A stretch of DNA of 64,000 nucleotides from Sodiomyces alkalinus F11 (Eukaryota; Ascomycota; Sordariomycetes; Glomerellales; Plectosphaerellaceae): contig NW_021167082.1 of assembly GCF_003711515.1 (NCBI RefSeq), positions 1,311,310 to 1,375,309 on the forward strand, in the 5' to 3' direction. Below are positions 46,751 through 59,131 of this stretch, piece after piece. The notes beneath the pieces are model-generated. The model ran no database searches. It had not been told where the DNA came from and saw nothing but the letters and a program-made list of their open reading frames with translations. The translations under genes and the position numbers were made by a program. Each line of letters opens with the position of its first letter. The stretch's first letter is position 1.

Positions 46751-48943
46751 GCGGTTCTGCACCCTTCTGTGTGCAGTTCGTCCTTCTCTTTTCTCTTTTC
46801 TTTTCCCCTTGCGACTCGACCAAGCATCAAGATCAAAATGATGGGTTGAGTAGGTAATTACATACCATGCGTATTCGTCGTTATGTACAAGCAGGTGTAA
46901 GGGATACCTTGGTTCCCGAGCTTGTAATACTTTAGGTAAGAGTTCTATTCAGCCTTCTCCGATTCTTCGATAGATCGCCAGCCAACCGGTTGTCCCGAGA
47001 ATTCGGTCGCAAAAGCCAAGTCTCTAGCTCAGCAATTGGCGTGGTATAATACTCATAATACTGAGTGGTTGCTGGGTACATATACTACCTATCTTAAGAT
47101 GTTACGAGACACTTAAGTTCCAGGTTAACGTATCTCTTGCCGATACCGAATTAGGTACCTTACCCCTTTTCGAGACTCGTGGTTGATGGAGAACACTATC
47201 TCAAGGCTTAGATGCAGGTTGACTTTGACCTGAAAGTCGTATTCTGAACGTTGAACTTACAAGTGCGAGGACTGGCTCGACAAAAAACCCCTCTTGGAAT
47301 AGCGGCCATTCGAGAGGGCCGTTGTTCGCAACTTGCATGAGTGCAACGGCGTTCCATGGTTCGTTCCATGGGTCTCCTTTAAAACGACGGTATCCCCAGC
47401 GTCACCGCATCTTAGTCCTCAAACCACCGACTGGACGACGATCTTCCCCTCTCAGCCCGGATTCCGTCCCTTTGTTCCAAGAACCCAGATCCCGTCCCTT
47501 GCGCCTCGTCTCGTAACCACACGATCGGTCCCAGGGCTAACTTCTTTTGGGGTTGCTACCCGTCCTCCTCTCAGCAACTGGCTACGAAGTAGTACTTCGT
47601 ACCGATCAAGTAGTCCTTGCGAAAACACCGATGGACGAGAATCTAGAAGGCGAGAGGGGGGGGGGGGAAACAGCTGCACACAACTGGTCTGAAGGAAGTT
47701 GCATCAGGATGAGAAGTTGGGACACTTCCTTACAACGTACTGCGTCAGATTCCTGTCCATCTCCGCCCTACGGAGTACGAAGATGCCGACTTCGCCCCAC
47801 CACCAGCCTCGAGTCGGAGGTCGGACGACGGACCACCTTTCCCCATTAGAAGCCGATTGTCTTCGTTCTCCCCCCTTAGACGGCCAGTTTTACCAACCGG
47901 AGTTGCGACCTGCAGTAACCCGTTTCGCTAGGCTTGCGATTTTCCGAGTCGAATGTCTGGCGGCTCGGTCGCTCATATCAGACCGCCACGGCCTACACCT
48001 ACCGCACGGTACGGCCTTCAGCGGAAATCCTGCCTAGGTACTCTGCCTCAATCGTCTTCCCGCGTCTCGTTCTCCCCCCCCCCCCGGGAAATGCAGTCCG
48101 GACCCTAATCCGGTGTGCCGAAGCGCTATTTTTACCGCCCGATTGTCCCGTTGACTAAATTTACCGCGCTGAGAAGGCAGTGGGCGGTCCAAAATTACCC
48201 TTCGTGCTCTCTGTTCTAGCAGTTCTCGTTGCTACAACCTTCAAATCGAGATCTCTTTATTCCGAGTCGAGAAAAGAAACCAGACGGAGAGACCTATCTC
48301 TCCTTCATTGCAGTCCTGTTACGCCTCTTACTTGGTTTGCGTGTCTTGCTACCGGCTGAGAAGCTCGCACGGAAAAGGAGAGCCTTTCTCATTCTGTACC
48401 ACCTGCATTCCCGTGTGACGTCTACGATGACGCCCTCGGCTTTTTACGTGACGACGATGCTGCTGGGAAAGAAAACGAAAAATAAAGAAAACGAGCGAGG
48501 GACGGCTGATCGCTACGAAAACCGAAAACCCTACTCACCCACAAGCAGAACGGGGTGGGAGATCTGTTCGACTGGACCCACCCACTGCTGTCGGTGCCCG
48601 TCTTCGTCCCGGTTAAACGGAGGGCTGACTCCGGTCCTTCCAAACGGAGGAGAAAATACGTCCCGAAACCTGAATGGGCGATCATTCGAACTGCAAGTCA
48701 GCTCTGGGCGTCGCAATCCCTTCCGCTCAATATGCAGGCCTTCTCGAACTTCTGCGCTTGCCTTGCCTCTCTGCTCTGGCCCGTCCCCCCCTTCCCGTGC
48801 GAGATATCTTCGCAAGTGCCGACAGATAGTAACCATTGTTGCCGCCCCAATCTCTTGCTTTTCGGGCCGAGCCACCCCTTGCCTCGATATCGCCAGCTGC
48901 GCTGGATCGATCCTTAGCCCCTGATATCCTAGGACATCATCAT

Positions 48944-48962
48944 GGGGGGGGGGGGGGGGGGG
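48944..48962 (+). repeat. Poly-G run of 19 bases
   Basis: Unbroken run of G, the longest homopolymer of G or C in the window. The length may be inexact because such runs are error-prone in sequencing. Confidence 0.85.
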
Positions 48963-49247
48963 TTTAAAAGAAAAACCCCTTCGTCTAGTCGACAATCATT
49001 ATTCTATTCCAGTTTGCCTGAACTACATGGTATTTCGTACGGTAGATGCCCTTCGAGGGCTGATAGCCCATCCTCGCATACCCTATCGCACCCGACTTTC
49101 GTTGCGTGGCCCCGTGGTGGGTTATTGAACCCTCGCACGCGTTGTTCAGCAGTTTCAGCAGGCTCGCGTTGCCCAAGCTGTCCCCCCCCCCTGCTTCTCA
49201 CTTGCGGCATACCGACACCACAGTACTCCTGATGTACTTGGTGGGTG

Positions 49248-50574
49248 CTAATAGTCATAGAAGCCCTTTCCGCTCTTCTTTCCTAGCCACCCGGCGTCCA
49301 CCATCTTCCCCAGCAGCACGCTGGGCCTGTATTTGGAGTCGCCCGTCTCCCCGTGGAGGACTTTCATGATGGCCAAGCAGGTGTCCAGGCCGATAAAGTC
49401 AGCTAGTTGCAGCGGACCCATGGGCACGTTGGTGCCGTTCTTCATGATGGCGTCGATGGAGTCCCGGTCGCCAACTCCCGTCTCGAGGCAGATGACGGCT
49501 TCGTTGATGTAGGGCATGAGGATGCGGTTCGCCAGGAAGCCCGGCGAGTCAGCCGAGACGGAGGGGATCTTGCCCATGGCCTTGCAGAACTCGACGGCTT
49601 TGTCCAGGGTGTCCTGGCTGGTCTGCAAGCCGCTGATGATTTCCACGCCCTTCTGCACGGGTACGGGGTTCATGAAGTGCGTCGAGACCACGCGCGAGCT
49701 CGCCGACGTGTCGGTCGGGTCCTTCGTGGTGGCGGCCGCGATGCGGGTGATGGAGATGGAGGATGTGTTGGTGGCCAGGATGGCGTGCTTGGGGCAGATC
49801 TGGGCCAGCTTGGAGAAGATGTCGAATTTGAGGTGGGCGATCTCGGGCACGGCCTCGATGACGAAGTCGACGTCGGAGAGCTTCTCTAGGCTCGTCTCGG
49901 GCGTGAGGAGCGCGCGGGCCTGGTCCGCTTGCTCTTGTGTTATCCTGGACTTGGAGACATCCTTCGCGAGGAGCTTCTCTGCAGACGCGGCCCGTCAGTA
50001 CCTTTGTGGTGGTCCCCTCTGGCTCTATCGCAACGGATTGGACACGAACCTGCAAATGCTATTCCCTTCTTCAGGGATGCTTCCGAGTTGTCAACCAGGG
50101 TGACTGGCACTTGGGCCTTTTGGGCAGCAACTAGTGCAATTCCGAGTCCCTGCAGCCTCATTCATTAGCCTTGGCTCTAGTCGATTATACATTATCTGGA
50201 CTGCAAAGTGGCTGTATGGAAGGACACCGTAGGTCGGGAGGGTCGGGAGGGTCGGAAGGGTATTGGAGAGAACGGTATCATATCCCTCCTAAGGAATATA
50301 AGAGCTTCAAGTCGTGTAATAGAATGGGTTCGTAGGATCATAGCTCCTCAGCACAGCTCAACCATATTGCGGGCGACCCTCCGACACCCTTCCACATTTG
50401 ACCTTCCATCATCTCCCCTCGATCACATGTCAAACCACTCACCATCTGACCAGCGCCCACGACGCCCAGCCTCTGCACATTGGCGGCGGCGGTGAGTCTC
50501 GACGAGGAGCTGAAGGTTCGAAGCTGACGGCTCAGTTGACCGGCCGGTCGCAGCCGAGTCATGGCGGCCGACAT
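49248..50574 (-). CDS. 3-hydroxyacyl-CoA dehydrogenase (3-hydroxybutyryl-CoA type), mitochondrial
   Basis: NAD-dependent oxidation of 3-hydroxyacyl-CoA in beta-oxidation or short-chain acyl metabolism. Exons 50574-50443, 50149-50050 and 49978-49248 give 320 residues, the usual size for the single-function enzyme. The Arg/Ser-rich start ([11 protein letters not shown]) suggests a mitochondrial presequence. The Rossmann motif [13 protein letters not shown] spans the first intron; DFVIEAVPE and LATNTSS follow. The catalytic histidine is in [10 protein letters not shown] (about 178), the helical C-terminal domain has [12 protein letters not shown], and the end is [11 protein letters not shown]. 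The first intron (50442-50150, 293 nt) is unusually long for this window. Divergent from TOF1 across about 600 bp. Confidence 0.93.
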
Positions 50575-51170
50575 ACTATCTCGCAACTGGAAGAACTGGT
50601 TTCGTATGGGATAAGGGGCGTGGTTGGGCTCTTGAGAGTTGAAGCCGCAATTGGGCCGTTTCGAAGTAGTCCTTATCAGCTAGCAACGCTTCTAAACGGA
50701 GAGTAGAGCGATTAAAGAGTATTTCAGCACTTAAATCGCCGTTGGAGCAGAAAGAAGATTTACCACGAACGTCAGAAAACACACGAGAGCCGAGGAGGTT
50801 GGAAGGATGAGGATGAGGTCACCAACGTACCCTGCGGCTAACCTCGGCCTTCGTTGTGCAGAGCGACCTGACTAAGCAGCTTTCCATAAGGTAACTTCGT
50901 ACAAGTACTTAGGTACGTGCATGTACTGGACTGGACTGTACCACTTCCGAAGCTTTCCCGGGTAATTGCACAGGCGCGTCCACATGACGCGACGCGTTCA
51001 GTCGAGTTTCTCTCCAGTGGTGAGAGAATGAATGTCTTCATACAAGTGCCCTCCAATGACCTAATCCCGCCGCCAAGGTAAATTACATCCGTGAGGTGCT
51101 GAGGAAACCTGCGGCAATTGTTTTTCAACCCGAGAAGTCTGTCTCTTGTTGGCGCCCTGTCTTTTCGGTT
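50575..51170. promoter_or_regulatory. Divergent promoter region between the HAD gene and TOF1
   Basis: 596 bp must contain the promoters of both divergent genes. An ACTTCGTAC/TTAGGTACGT-type motif cluster lies near 50892-50918. No clear TATA box is visible. Assignment rests on gene orientation only. Confidence 0.5.
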
Positions 51171-54100
51171 ATGATGGAGACGACGGACGGGACCAACGAC
51201 ATCGTGCACCCCGAAGTTCGGGCTCATATCAACAGCCTCGTCTCTGCGGTGAGTACTACTCCATCCACTGCCTTCGCTCTCCTTTGATCTAGCTGACTTG
51301 AAGATCGTTAGCTCGGTGGTTTCAGTGCAGATGACGACGGACGATACAAGCTGGGAGACGATGCGCTCGACGTGCTCCGAGACCTGAAGAAATGGATCCG
51401 ATTCTACGACGAGAAAACCAACCGCATGGATGTGGCTCGGTGCATTGCCGAGGCCAACCTTGTGGAAGGTGATCTGCTGCACATTTTGGCCATGTGGCCC
51501 GAAAATGCCACCGAGAACAAGTTCAGAGCTCGCATGGCCCTTGCCTGCTTGGAGATCATGGTACCGCTCACCTGGCCCTTGGATCGAGACCCGGAGAAGA
51601 TGACAGTCAACCATCACCGCCATATTCCGATGTTGGAGCTCGCCCAGGTTGCTTATAAGCGGGCTATAATCAACTTTGACGGCGCCCGCATCCTGCATAC
51701 CGCCGTCCGCGCCGCTCTCCCCGCCATGGCAGTACCCATTGGCGACCGCAGTCAGCGCGACCAAGGCATCATCAAGCTGATGCTTTTCTTTCTGCGGAAC
51801 GTTGTCATGCTCGAACCCCCGGCCAACATCAAATACGATGGCGACGAATCACAAATCTCGCGTTCGGCCACCATTGACGCCTTTTCGTACCAGGACATCT
51901 TCATGGTGCTTCTAACCCTCGCCTCCAACATGGGCGAGGATTTTCGAACAGAGGACGTTATTGCCATGGAGATTATATACCATCTAGTCAAGAGAGTCGA
52001 CATGGAGCAGATGTTCATGAGCGAGCAGCAGCTCAACAAAAGCAAGGCCAAGGAGCTATCCTCCATGATGGGCAAAGAAGCAGCCATGCTGAAGGCCTAC
52101 AACCGCAAAGGCCCGACTCGCCACAACCGTTTCGGGACCATGGTCTGGATGCAGCGCGAGGGCGGAAAGATGTCTTCCATATCGGGTCAGGATGCCCTTG
52201 TGGACCTCGCCACCAGACAGCAGAAGATTGACGACTCCAAGACATTCCGGCCGCCCCGGCGACCCAGGAAGAAGGATGAGATGGAGCCCAAGGACCTCGG
52301 CCGAGAGCCCAAGCTGAACCACAGGGCCAACACGCAGTTGAGGTCCTTCGTCGAGGATTTTCTGGACGCGGGCTTCAATCCCCTCTTCGAACACGTAAGG
52401 AAATCCATCGACCGGGAGGCCTCGCATGTCCTTTCTCATCACAAGAGGCAGTTCATGTATCTCGTCGCCTGGTTTCTGGAAGCGGAGAGGGTCCGGAGGA
52501 GCGCAAAGCAGGCCGCGAAGCCCCGAAACTCGTCTGACGACGTGAGCAGCTTCAACCTCGTCGCTGGCGTTCTGAACCAGTCCATGTTCATCACCCTCAA
52601 CCGAACCATGACGCAGGCGTGGGAACATAAAGATTGGCCGGAACTAACAGCTTCGATGCGTTGCTTTACCCAGATTCTACTGACGGTACAAGAGATGTCG
52701 GAGTCGCCCAACGAGGAGGACCAAGAGATCGCCGAGAACATGCTCAGCCGGCTCTTCTACGAAGACGCGACGCACGATCTGGTGGCCAACGTGGTGAGGC
52801 AGTACAAGGGCCAGGGGTTTGACTACCTCGACGCGGCGACCGAGCTGACGCACCACTTCGTGCGCATCTTGGAAGGGTACTCGAAGCAGAACGTCGACTT
52901 GCAGGTTCGCTCGCGGAGGAGGACGCGCCGGAAGAAGAAAGTGGCCAAGGCCACTGCGCCCGATGCAGGAGACGGAGGCAACGATGCGCTCGACGGCGAG
53001 GATGACGATGAGTCGGCCAACGACGAATCCCGGGCGGAGCAGACGTCAAAGGAACGCAAATTCGATTTCCAGCGCTTCAGCATGCGGTTCACCCCCCAGG
53101 GCGTCGTCGACGCCTTCGTCGCGTTTACGAAATACTACAAGGATCTGAATGACGGCCAACTAAAGAGGGCGCATCGCTACTTTTATCGATTGGCATTCAA
53201 GCAGGAGATGAGCGTTATGCTCTTCCGCGTCGACATTATCCACCTGTTTCACGGCATGATCAAGGGCCCCGAACCACTCGACAAGGGGTCGAAAATGTAC
53301 AAGGAGTGGGAGGAACTGGCGAAGCAGATGATTAGAAAATGCATTCGAAAGATCCAGGAGCGGCCGGCTCTTCTGATTGAGATGCTCTTCTCCAAGACGA
53401 ACGGTACCGCGTTCTATCTCGAGTATGGGCACGAGAAACAGACTGTCTCCGCGACGAAGCCCCGACCGGCTACAGAGCTCGAATTCAAATACACCGAAGA
53501 TCGGGAACAGCAGATCGCTATTGCCGTGGGCGTGCTGCTCGACAAGAACCAGTCAGATCATATCGCATGGGTAAAGAAGACCTTGGCCGATGCGGAGCAG
53601 GATCGCCGGGCCTCCGCCATTGCAGACCAAGTTCTTCCTTCGGTTGAGATGGAGGTCGCAGCGGATGGGACTGGACCTTCAGCTGAGGAGACCGCCTCTA
53701 CGAGCAACGCCGCTGGTCTTCTTCCGTTTAGTAAGTTTGAAGCTCGTCTATCTATATTCTAAGAGGATCAAGAAACCATCCACTGACCGAAGGCTTTTTC
53801 CAGCTGTTCGTCCCGACAATGACGCTCGCCGAACGGCCATGTTCAAGAACCCTCATCTGCGCCTCTTGATGAGGCTCGTCGGCATGCAGAGGCTCACTCC
53901 CAACGTGGAAGAAACGCCGGAAACATTATGGGTACTCCCCCCCGATGTCACAGCAGACGACATGAAAGAGACACTCGGCTTGATCGGCAAGGCCGAGTTC
54001 AGCCCACCCGTCTTCGAAGAAGGAGTCCTAGCCGAACACCAGCTCCGTCGGAAAACAGCGCCCCGCCGAAAAGCCGAGTACGACGACGACGACGACGACG

Positions 54101-54915
54101 ACGACGATGCGGACGACGAAGACGACGACATTGGCAACGAATTCCTCTTCCCCGCGGGCGGACCCACGGAGCGCAAAGTCGCCGACGCGGACAAAGGCAA
54201 GAAAAAGCCCAAGCTTAGGCGGCGCCGACGGAGGGGGGAGGACAACGGCGACGACAACAACAACAACGACGACGCGCACGACTCGGAGCTCGAGGAGAAG
54301 GCCAGGAAGAGGCGGGAGCGCGAGCGCGAAAAGGCCCGCAAGATCAAGAGCCAGCTGTACGTGACGGCGAGCGACGACGAGACGGACGAGGAGCGCGACC
54401 GCGAGTTCTTCGCTCGGGAAGAGGAGCTAAGGCGGCGCATGGCCAAGAATGCGTCGAGCGATGCCGCGTCCGGCGTGGTCGTGTCGTCGCAGGCGCCTCC
54501 CTCCAGGAAGAGGAAGCGGCCCCAGCTCATGGCCATCGGGGAGGACGATGACGACCTTGTGGTTGATGCGCACGCGACTGGGTCCAGCAGGGCTAGTCTT
54601 GGGGCCGATGGCGCTGGTGATAGCGACCAGAACGTGGCGTCGGATGGGACGGCGGACACGGCTTTGTCGTCCAGTTCGGGACGGAGTGCCAGGAAACGGA
54701 GGAGAGTGTCGCCGGGTCCAGAGACGGAGGGGGTGGAAGAGCTGGGGAAGGAGGTCGGTGGTGTTGTTCCTATGCAGATCGACGGGGAGGACGTGGAAGA
54801 CGAGGGAGACGAGGGAGACGAGGAAGACGAGGAAGAGGTTGTTCGGGCACCGGCTTCGCGGGCGAGGCCGCGCAAACTGGGAGGATTCTTAATCGATAGT
54901 AGCGATGAGGAATAG
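51171..54915 (+). CDS. TOF1: Topoisomerase 1-associated factor 1 (Tof1/Swi1/Timeless)
   Basis: Component of the replication fork protection complex (with Csm3/Tipin), which stabilises paused forks and mediates S-phase checkpoint signalling in the nucleus. Exons 51171-51248, 51312-53730 and 53804-54915 give 1202 residues. The Timeless domain begins near the N-terminus ([20 protein letters not shown]) and continues through [36 protein letters not shown] and [20 protein letters not shown] second conserved block lies around FMRFTPQ-like and MIKGPEPL sequence. The third exon starts [20 protein letters not shown] and ends in long Asp/Glu- and Lys/Arg-rich low-complexity stretches typical of the family. 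The tandem ATGs at 51171 and 51174 make the start uncertain by one residue. Divergent from the HAD gene and convergent with HID1. Confidence 0.94.
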
Positions 54916-56062
54916 GTCTCGGTTGGTTCTAAGATTCTCTTCACATCATGGCGGTGGTGGTGTCTTGGCGTTCGGACATGGAGGTCAAACAGGTATGGTC
55001 GGACAGGTTATTTGGCTTAAGGGATTGCCAAGCATATCTACTCATATACTCATACTACGAGTAAGCAAAAGTAATGAATTATGAGCATGTTGTTTTGTTA
55101 GAATTCATTGGTCATGGGTTGTGAAGCTGTTTTTATCACGGGATGCCAGTATCTTGGACTCGCGGGTTGATTCAGGGGTCAGGGGAACTTGGCCATTGAG
55201 GTTGGCGAGGGGAAAATAAAACGTCATATATGGAAGAACAACTAACGCTGCTTTATCCTAGCTAGGGTCAAGCTTGTATCTTCCACCCGGCGAACAAAGC
55301 ACGCAAGGCCCTCACCATAACGGCAGTCTGCGCAAAGCAATTAAGATTTCTCGAGCCGTCAGGGGGCCCTGCTTCTCCTCCGCCGACCCAGACACGATGA
55401 TGCCCGTCTCAGAGTCGGACGGATGGTTGAATAGCTCGAGGCAGTGATCATTCTGCAGGATAGGCCCGAAGACGCATGCTCGTAACCGAAAAGAACAAAT
55501 GCAACAAGACAGCAGACCGTCACGCCAATTTGGAGGCCTTTGGCTCGACCAGGCGAGGACCGCATGTTTCCCTGGTTACCCTTGCTGTCCCTGGGTTCTG
55601 AGATGGTGATGATAAGGTTGGAGTTGAGTCTGCGGACCTTTTAACCTCCCGCGGTCAGTCCTGATCTCGCGTCAAGTCGCAGCTCGCGACGGGGTGCTTG
55701 CTCCCTTCTCCCTAAAGGCCCAAAATTAGCCCCTCCCTCTTCACACCAGAAGGATCCGTTCCTATGAGGGCACAAAAGCCGGATGAAGACAACAGTTCGG
55801 ATCCGGTCGTCCACCGGCCAAGCCGCTCCGATGCGTTCCGATATGTGAAAGGGGCGACGCCCGAGGTTGCTGTGCGGTCCGACATTGAAACGCCGCTGTC
55901 CCACGAGCTCTGGATCTCCGTATATTGCTTCTTCCCAGAGATAAAAAGACGCCACTACCTCTCTTACCTGCCAGCTATTCCCCTCGTCCTAAATATCAAC
56001 CGATCCCAGAGTCCTTTTTTTTCTTTTTTTTCCTGAGACTGAACGCCGATGCCCCCTCCCAA
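54916..56062. other. Convergent intergenic region between TOF1 and HID1
   Basis: 1.1 kb of apparent 3' flanking sequence with a T-run near 56018-56034. Short open frames at 55359-55955 show no recognisable protein. No RNA gene recognised. Confidence 0.45.
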
Positions 56063-59000
56063 TCAATTCCACTCAGTTCTCGGCGGCGGGCTCAACGGTG
56101 CGGCGCTACTGCTGCTGCTGCTGCCGCCGCCCGCACTCTGCGCACCCTGTGCGGCCCCGCGGATGTTCATGGCTCCTATCCGCGACACGATATTGCTCCC
56201 CACCGCATCGACCGCTCCGCGCGGCGACGTAAGCGAAGGCCCCTGCGGCGCCGTCTCCTGCACGCGGAACAGCTTGATGGCCGTCCCGTTCCACACCCCG
56301 ACCGTCCCCTTGGCCACCTGGATCTCGCTGCTAAACACGAAGCTCCACACGAGCGACTCGTACCACCCCAGCGCCAGCGGGGACCACTCGAACGAATGCA
56401 CCCGGATCGGCGCCGGCTCCACGCCCACCAGCTGGATCTCCCGGATCTTGCGGAGCGTCTCGGCCGAGGCGGGGTCGTTCGTCACCGCCTGCTCCCGCGG
56501 CAGCAGCACGGCGACCTGCTGCATCACGGTGAGGATGGTGTGAAGCGGCAGCTCCGGCAGCCAGCTCTCGATCCACTGCGGCGTCGGCTCGAACGCCCCG
56601 CTCTGCGACTGGCTGGTGCTGCCCGCATAGCCCCCGAGGCTGGTCGTGCTGTTTTGCCTCGAGAACGTGCCGACCCCGGCCGGCATCTTGCCTCGCGCCT
56701 TCTCGGACATCCCGGGCACTTGCGTCGGGAGGGCGTCTTCGGCGTGGGACCCTCGCGATGACGCCCTGGACATGGTCTCGCTGGTGCTTGACTGGGCTGG
56801 AGTGGGCTGGTGGTGGTGGTGGTCGTCGTCGTCGCTGTCATCTTCGTCGTCCCCAATGGCAAAGGTGTCGTCTTGTTGTTCCGACTCATGTCCCGACGAA
56901 GCATGATGATGTGAGTACGACGTGGTGGGACTGCGGAGACTATCTACCGAACTCCGCACCGAGTCCGGGTCTGCATTTTCGCCGTTCGCCGCCGCTTCTT
57001 TCCGTCGGCGGTTCCGTCGTTCAACTTCTTCTTGGCCCGATTCAAGAGTAAAGGACCGAAGGGCCTCAATCCTCTTCTTGTTGCGAACGACGGCATATAT
57101 AAGCTCCGGGTTTTCTACGAAGGAATGTTAGAGCCAAGGGAAATAAGCGATGCGTCTTGTCCAGGATGCCAAAGCTTTCCAACTTTGAAGAGGGAGCTAC
57201 TCACGTCTGTGCTTGTGCTCAATGATAGAGTTGATGGATTCGAGCAGCGACTTTAGTAGGACGTGATTGGTCTCATTCGCGAGCAGAAACGAAGGCGATG
57301 ACATGGACGTGAAGAGCTGCATCAACTTGGCCGCCGTGAGTTGACTCAGTCCTTCGAGGTAGGGAGCGATGTTACTGATGACAGCTAGGAGTGCAGGGTA
57401 TATGGCCGCAAGCTTCCCCTGGCTGGTCGATATGAGGTTATAGATGGACTGTGTATGAGCCGCGTCAGCAATGCGCAGACGAAGTAAAGGGGGACTTTTA
57501 AGTTGTATAGACTGTCCATACGTGAATGAGAAAGTCGGCATAAGACCCTCTGAAGTGGGGGAGACGGATCGCGAGGGGGAGGGTGTTCTGGGAAATAAAA
57601 GGCTTGTTCAGATTCAGGCCAAAATTCTTCTCGACGCTCAGAGTCTGCAAAAGAAAGGCGCACATGCGGACCACCCCTTGCTTCGAGGCGTCCGTCTTGT
57701 ACTCGAGAGCGTAGAAGAGGGCTAGAACGAGAAAGTCGAGTGCCCGCTCCGTATCCACGATGAAAGACCGAAACCTCTTGTTGCACTGGGTCATTTCCCA
57801 GAAGAGCATGATCATCTCGGGCGCAAACTTGGTCGAGGACTGCGTTGTGGGGAGATAGGACGTCTTCTCTTGAAGAGGCTGGTGCAGTATCCGGGTCATG
57901 CCGTCGACGATGAACTGAAAGTCTTGGGGCCGATGAAGCCTCCCGAGAAAGTGGCGATAGTAGTTCTTTGGCGCCCCGACTCCGTTCTGGTCCGGGACGG
58001 GATATAGGATGAGGACGAGAAGTAGCTGGAAGGCATAAGTCACCAAGATCTGTTTCTCATCCTTGAAGACTAACGTGTTGTAAGGGACCCTCCAGGAGGT
58101 CGGGCTGTACCGGACGGTCTGCGACAGTTAGCTTCCATGGAACGAACAACAAACAGAGCAAACAAGTGATTCTCTTTGGGGCGCTTGGTATACCGTGTTG
58201 AGGAGCGAGCACAGCACCGACAGGACGACCTGTTTGTCCGGACACGAGCAGAGGTGGGTCAGTGCCTTCACGCCGCGCTGGGGAAGCACGGCGGAAGACA
58301 TGTACATGCTCTGGCCCGCCAGGGTGAGGAGCAAACGCAGGATTTCGCAGCGGTTGTTCTCGTGCTCCTTGGTCGTGGGGAGGGCGGTGTTGCAGCCCAC
58401 GCCGCTCTTCCAAATGGCGTACGAAACCTTGGGCTTGTCGTGCGGCTGCAGGGGCACGGTCAGGTCCGAGAAGAAGAGCAAGTCGACCAGCGTGTCGACC
58501 AGTTCCTCGCCCAGAGGCCTGGCGTCCTCGAATTCTCCCTCCTCTTTCCTCTTGTGCTGCTGCTGCTGCTGCGTCTGCTGGCCTTCTTCTTCGACGCCGT
58601 CAAAGAGGACCTCGGATGAAATGGAGGCTTTGCGGGTGCGCTTCTTGCGGGCGCCCCAGAAGAATCTCTCTTCCCATGACTGCAGTTGGTCGGCCTCGAC
58701 CTCGGCCTCGTATAGGAAGGGGAGGATGCGGGTCAGCATGCGGACGCAGTTGAGGGCGTCTCTTGCCGGGGCCAGTTCAGGGTCGGGAAAGGAAGGATGG
58801 TGTCGGAGTATGAAAAGGCGTGAGGTCACGGCCAATATGAGAGTTTCCAGATTCTCGAGTGCATTGTCGCGGGTCCTTCGAATGTCGGCGGGCGAGAAGA
58901 GACTGAAGATGTCCTCTGTGGATTCGGGAAGCTCCCAGAACTAAAAAGGCGCCGGGTCATCAGCACCGCCTGTCAAACTGATTTGATTGTCAAGTAGCAA

Positions 59001-59131
59001 GACGCCTTGGCAGAGACAAAGACCAAAAGACTAACCGAAGTCCAATAGGGATCATCTGCTGGAATGTGTCGTTCTTCCGAGAGCCGGAAGATGCCCTTCT
59101 TAAAGACGAGCTTGGAGTCACTTGCACCCAT
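56063..59131 (-). CDS. HID1: Hid1-family protein (Ftp105/Ecm30-like)
   Basis: Exons 59131-59036, 58940-58194, 58118-57522, 57448-57205 and 57114-56063 give 911 residues, the family's usual length. The N-terminus MGASDSKLVFKKGIFRLSE is diagnostic: Gly2 is a plausible myristoylation site that would bring the protein to Golgi membranes. Family blocks include YWTSFWELPES, VRYSPTSWRVPYNTLVF, NYYRHFLGRLHRPQDFQFI and QKRFR-like FRSFIVDTERALDFL. A Gln run and a Glu/Asp/His-rich insertion (about 720-760) are variable. The tail ends in Ser/Gly/Pro-rich sequence. Animal HID1 acts in trans-Golgi/dense-core-vesicle sorting; in fission yeast Ftp105 anchors the Ubp5 deubiquitinase at the Golgi. Function here is inferred from those relatives. 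Convergent with TOF1. Confidence 0.92.

Larger units (their letters stand above)
41130..49247. other. 8-kb gene-poor interval
   Basis: No conserved protein, rRNA or tRNA recognised. The right-hand part of the homeobox promoter lies at its left end. It contains microsatellites (41851-41879, 42191-42234, 46715-46750), purine tracts (about 41920-41970, 43530-43600), several TACGGAGTA/ACTTCGTA palindromes (42413-42432, 44100-44110, 45718-45729, 47583-47601, 47769-47777), and six G or C runs of ten or more: 43127-43137, 44739-44748, 47656-47667, 48074-48085, 48944-48962 and 49182-49191. Open frames at 48229-48924 and 47322-47850 lack recognisable motifs. It is longer than any other gene gap here and could include unrecognised non-coding transcripts. 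Confidence 0.5.

Noticed and set aside
48229..48995. Overlapping open frames of 150-230 codons on both strands in the gene-poor interval
   Set aside because: No conserved motif, no clear codon bias, homopolymers inside, and both strands open over the same stretch; chance frames in GC-balanced DNA.
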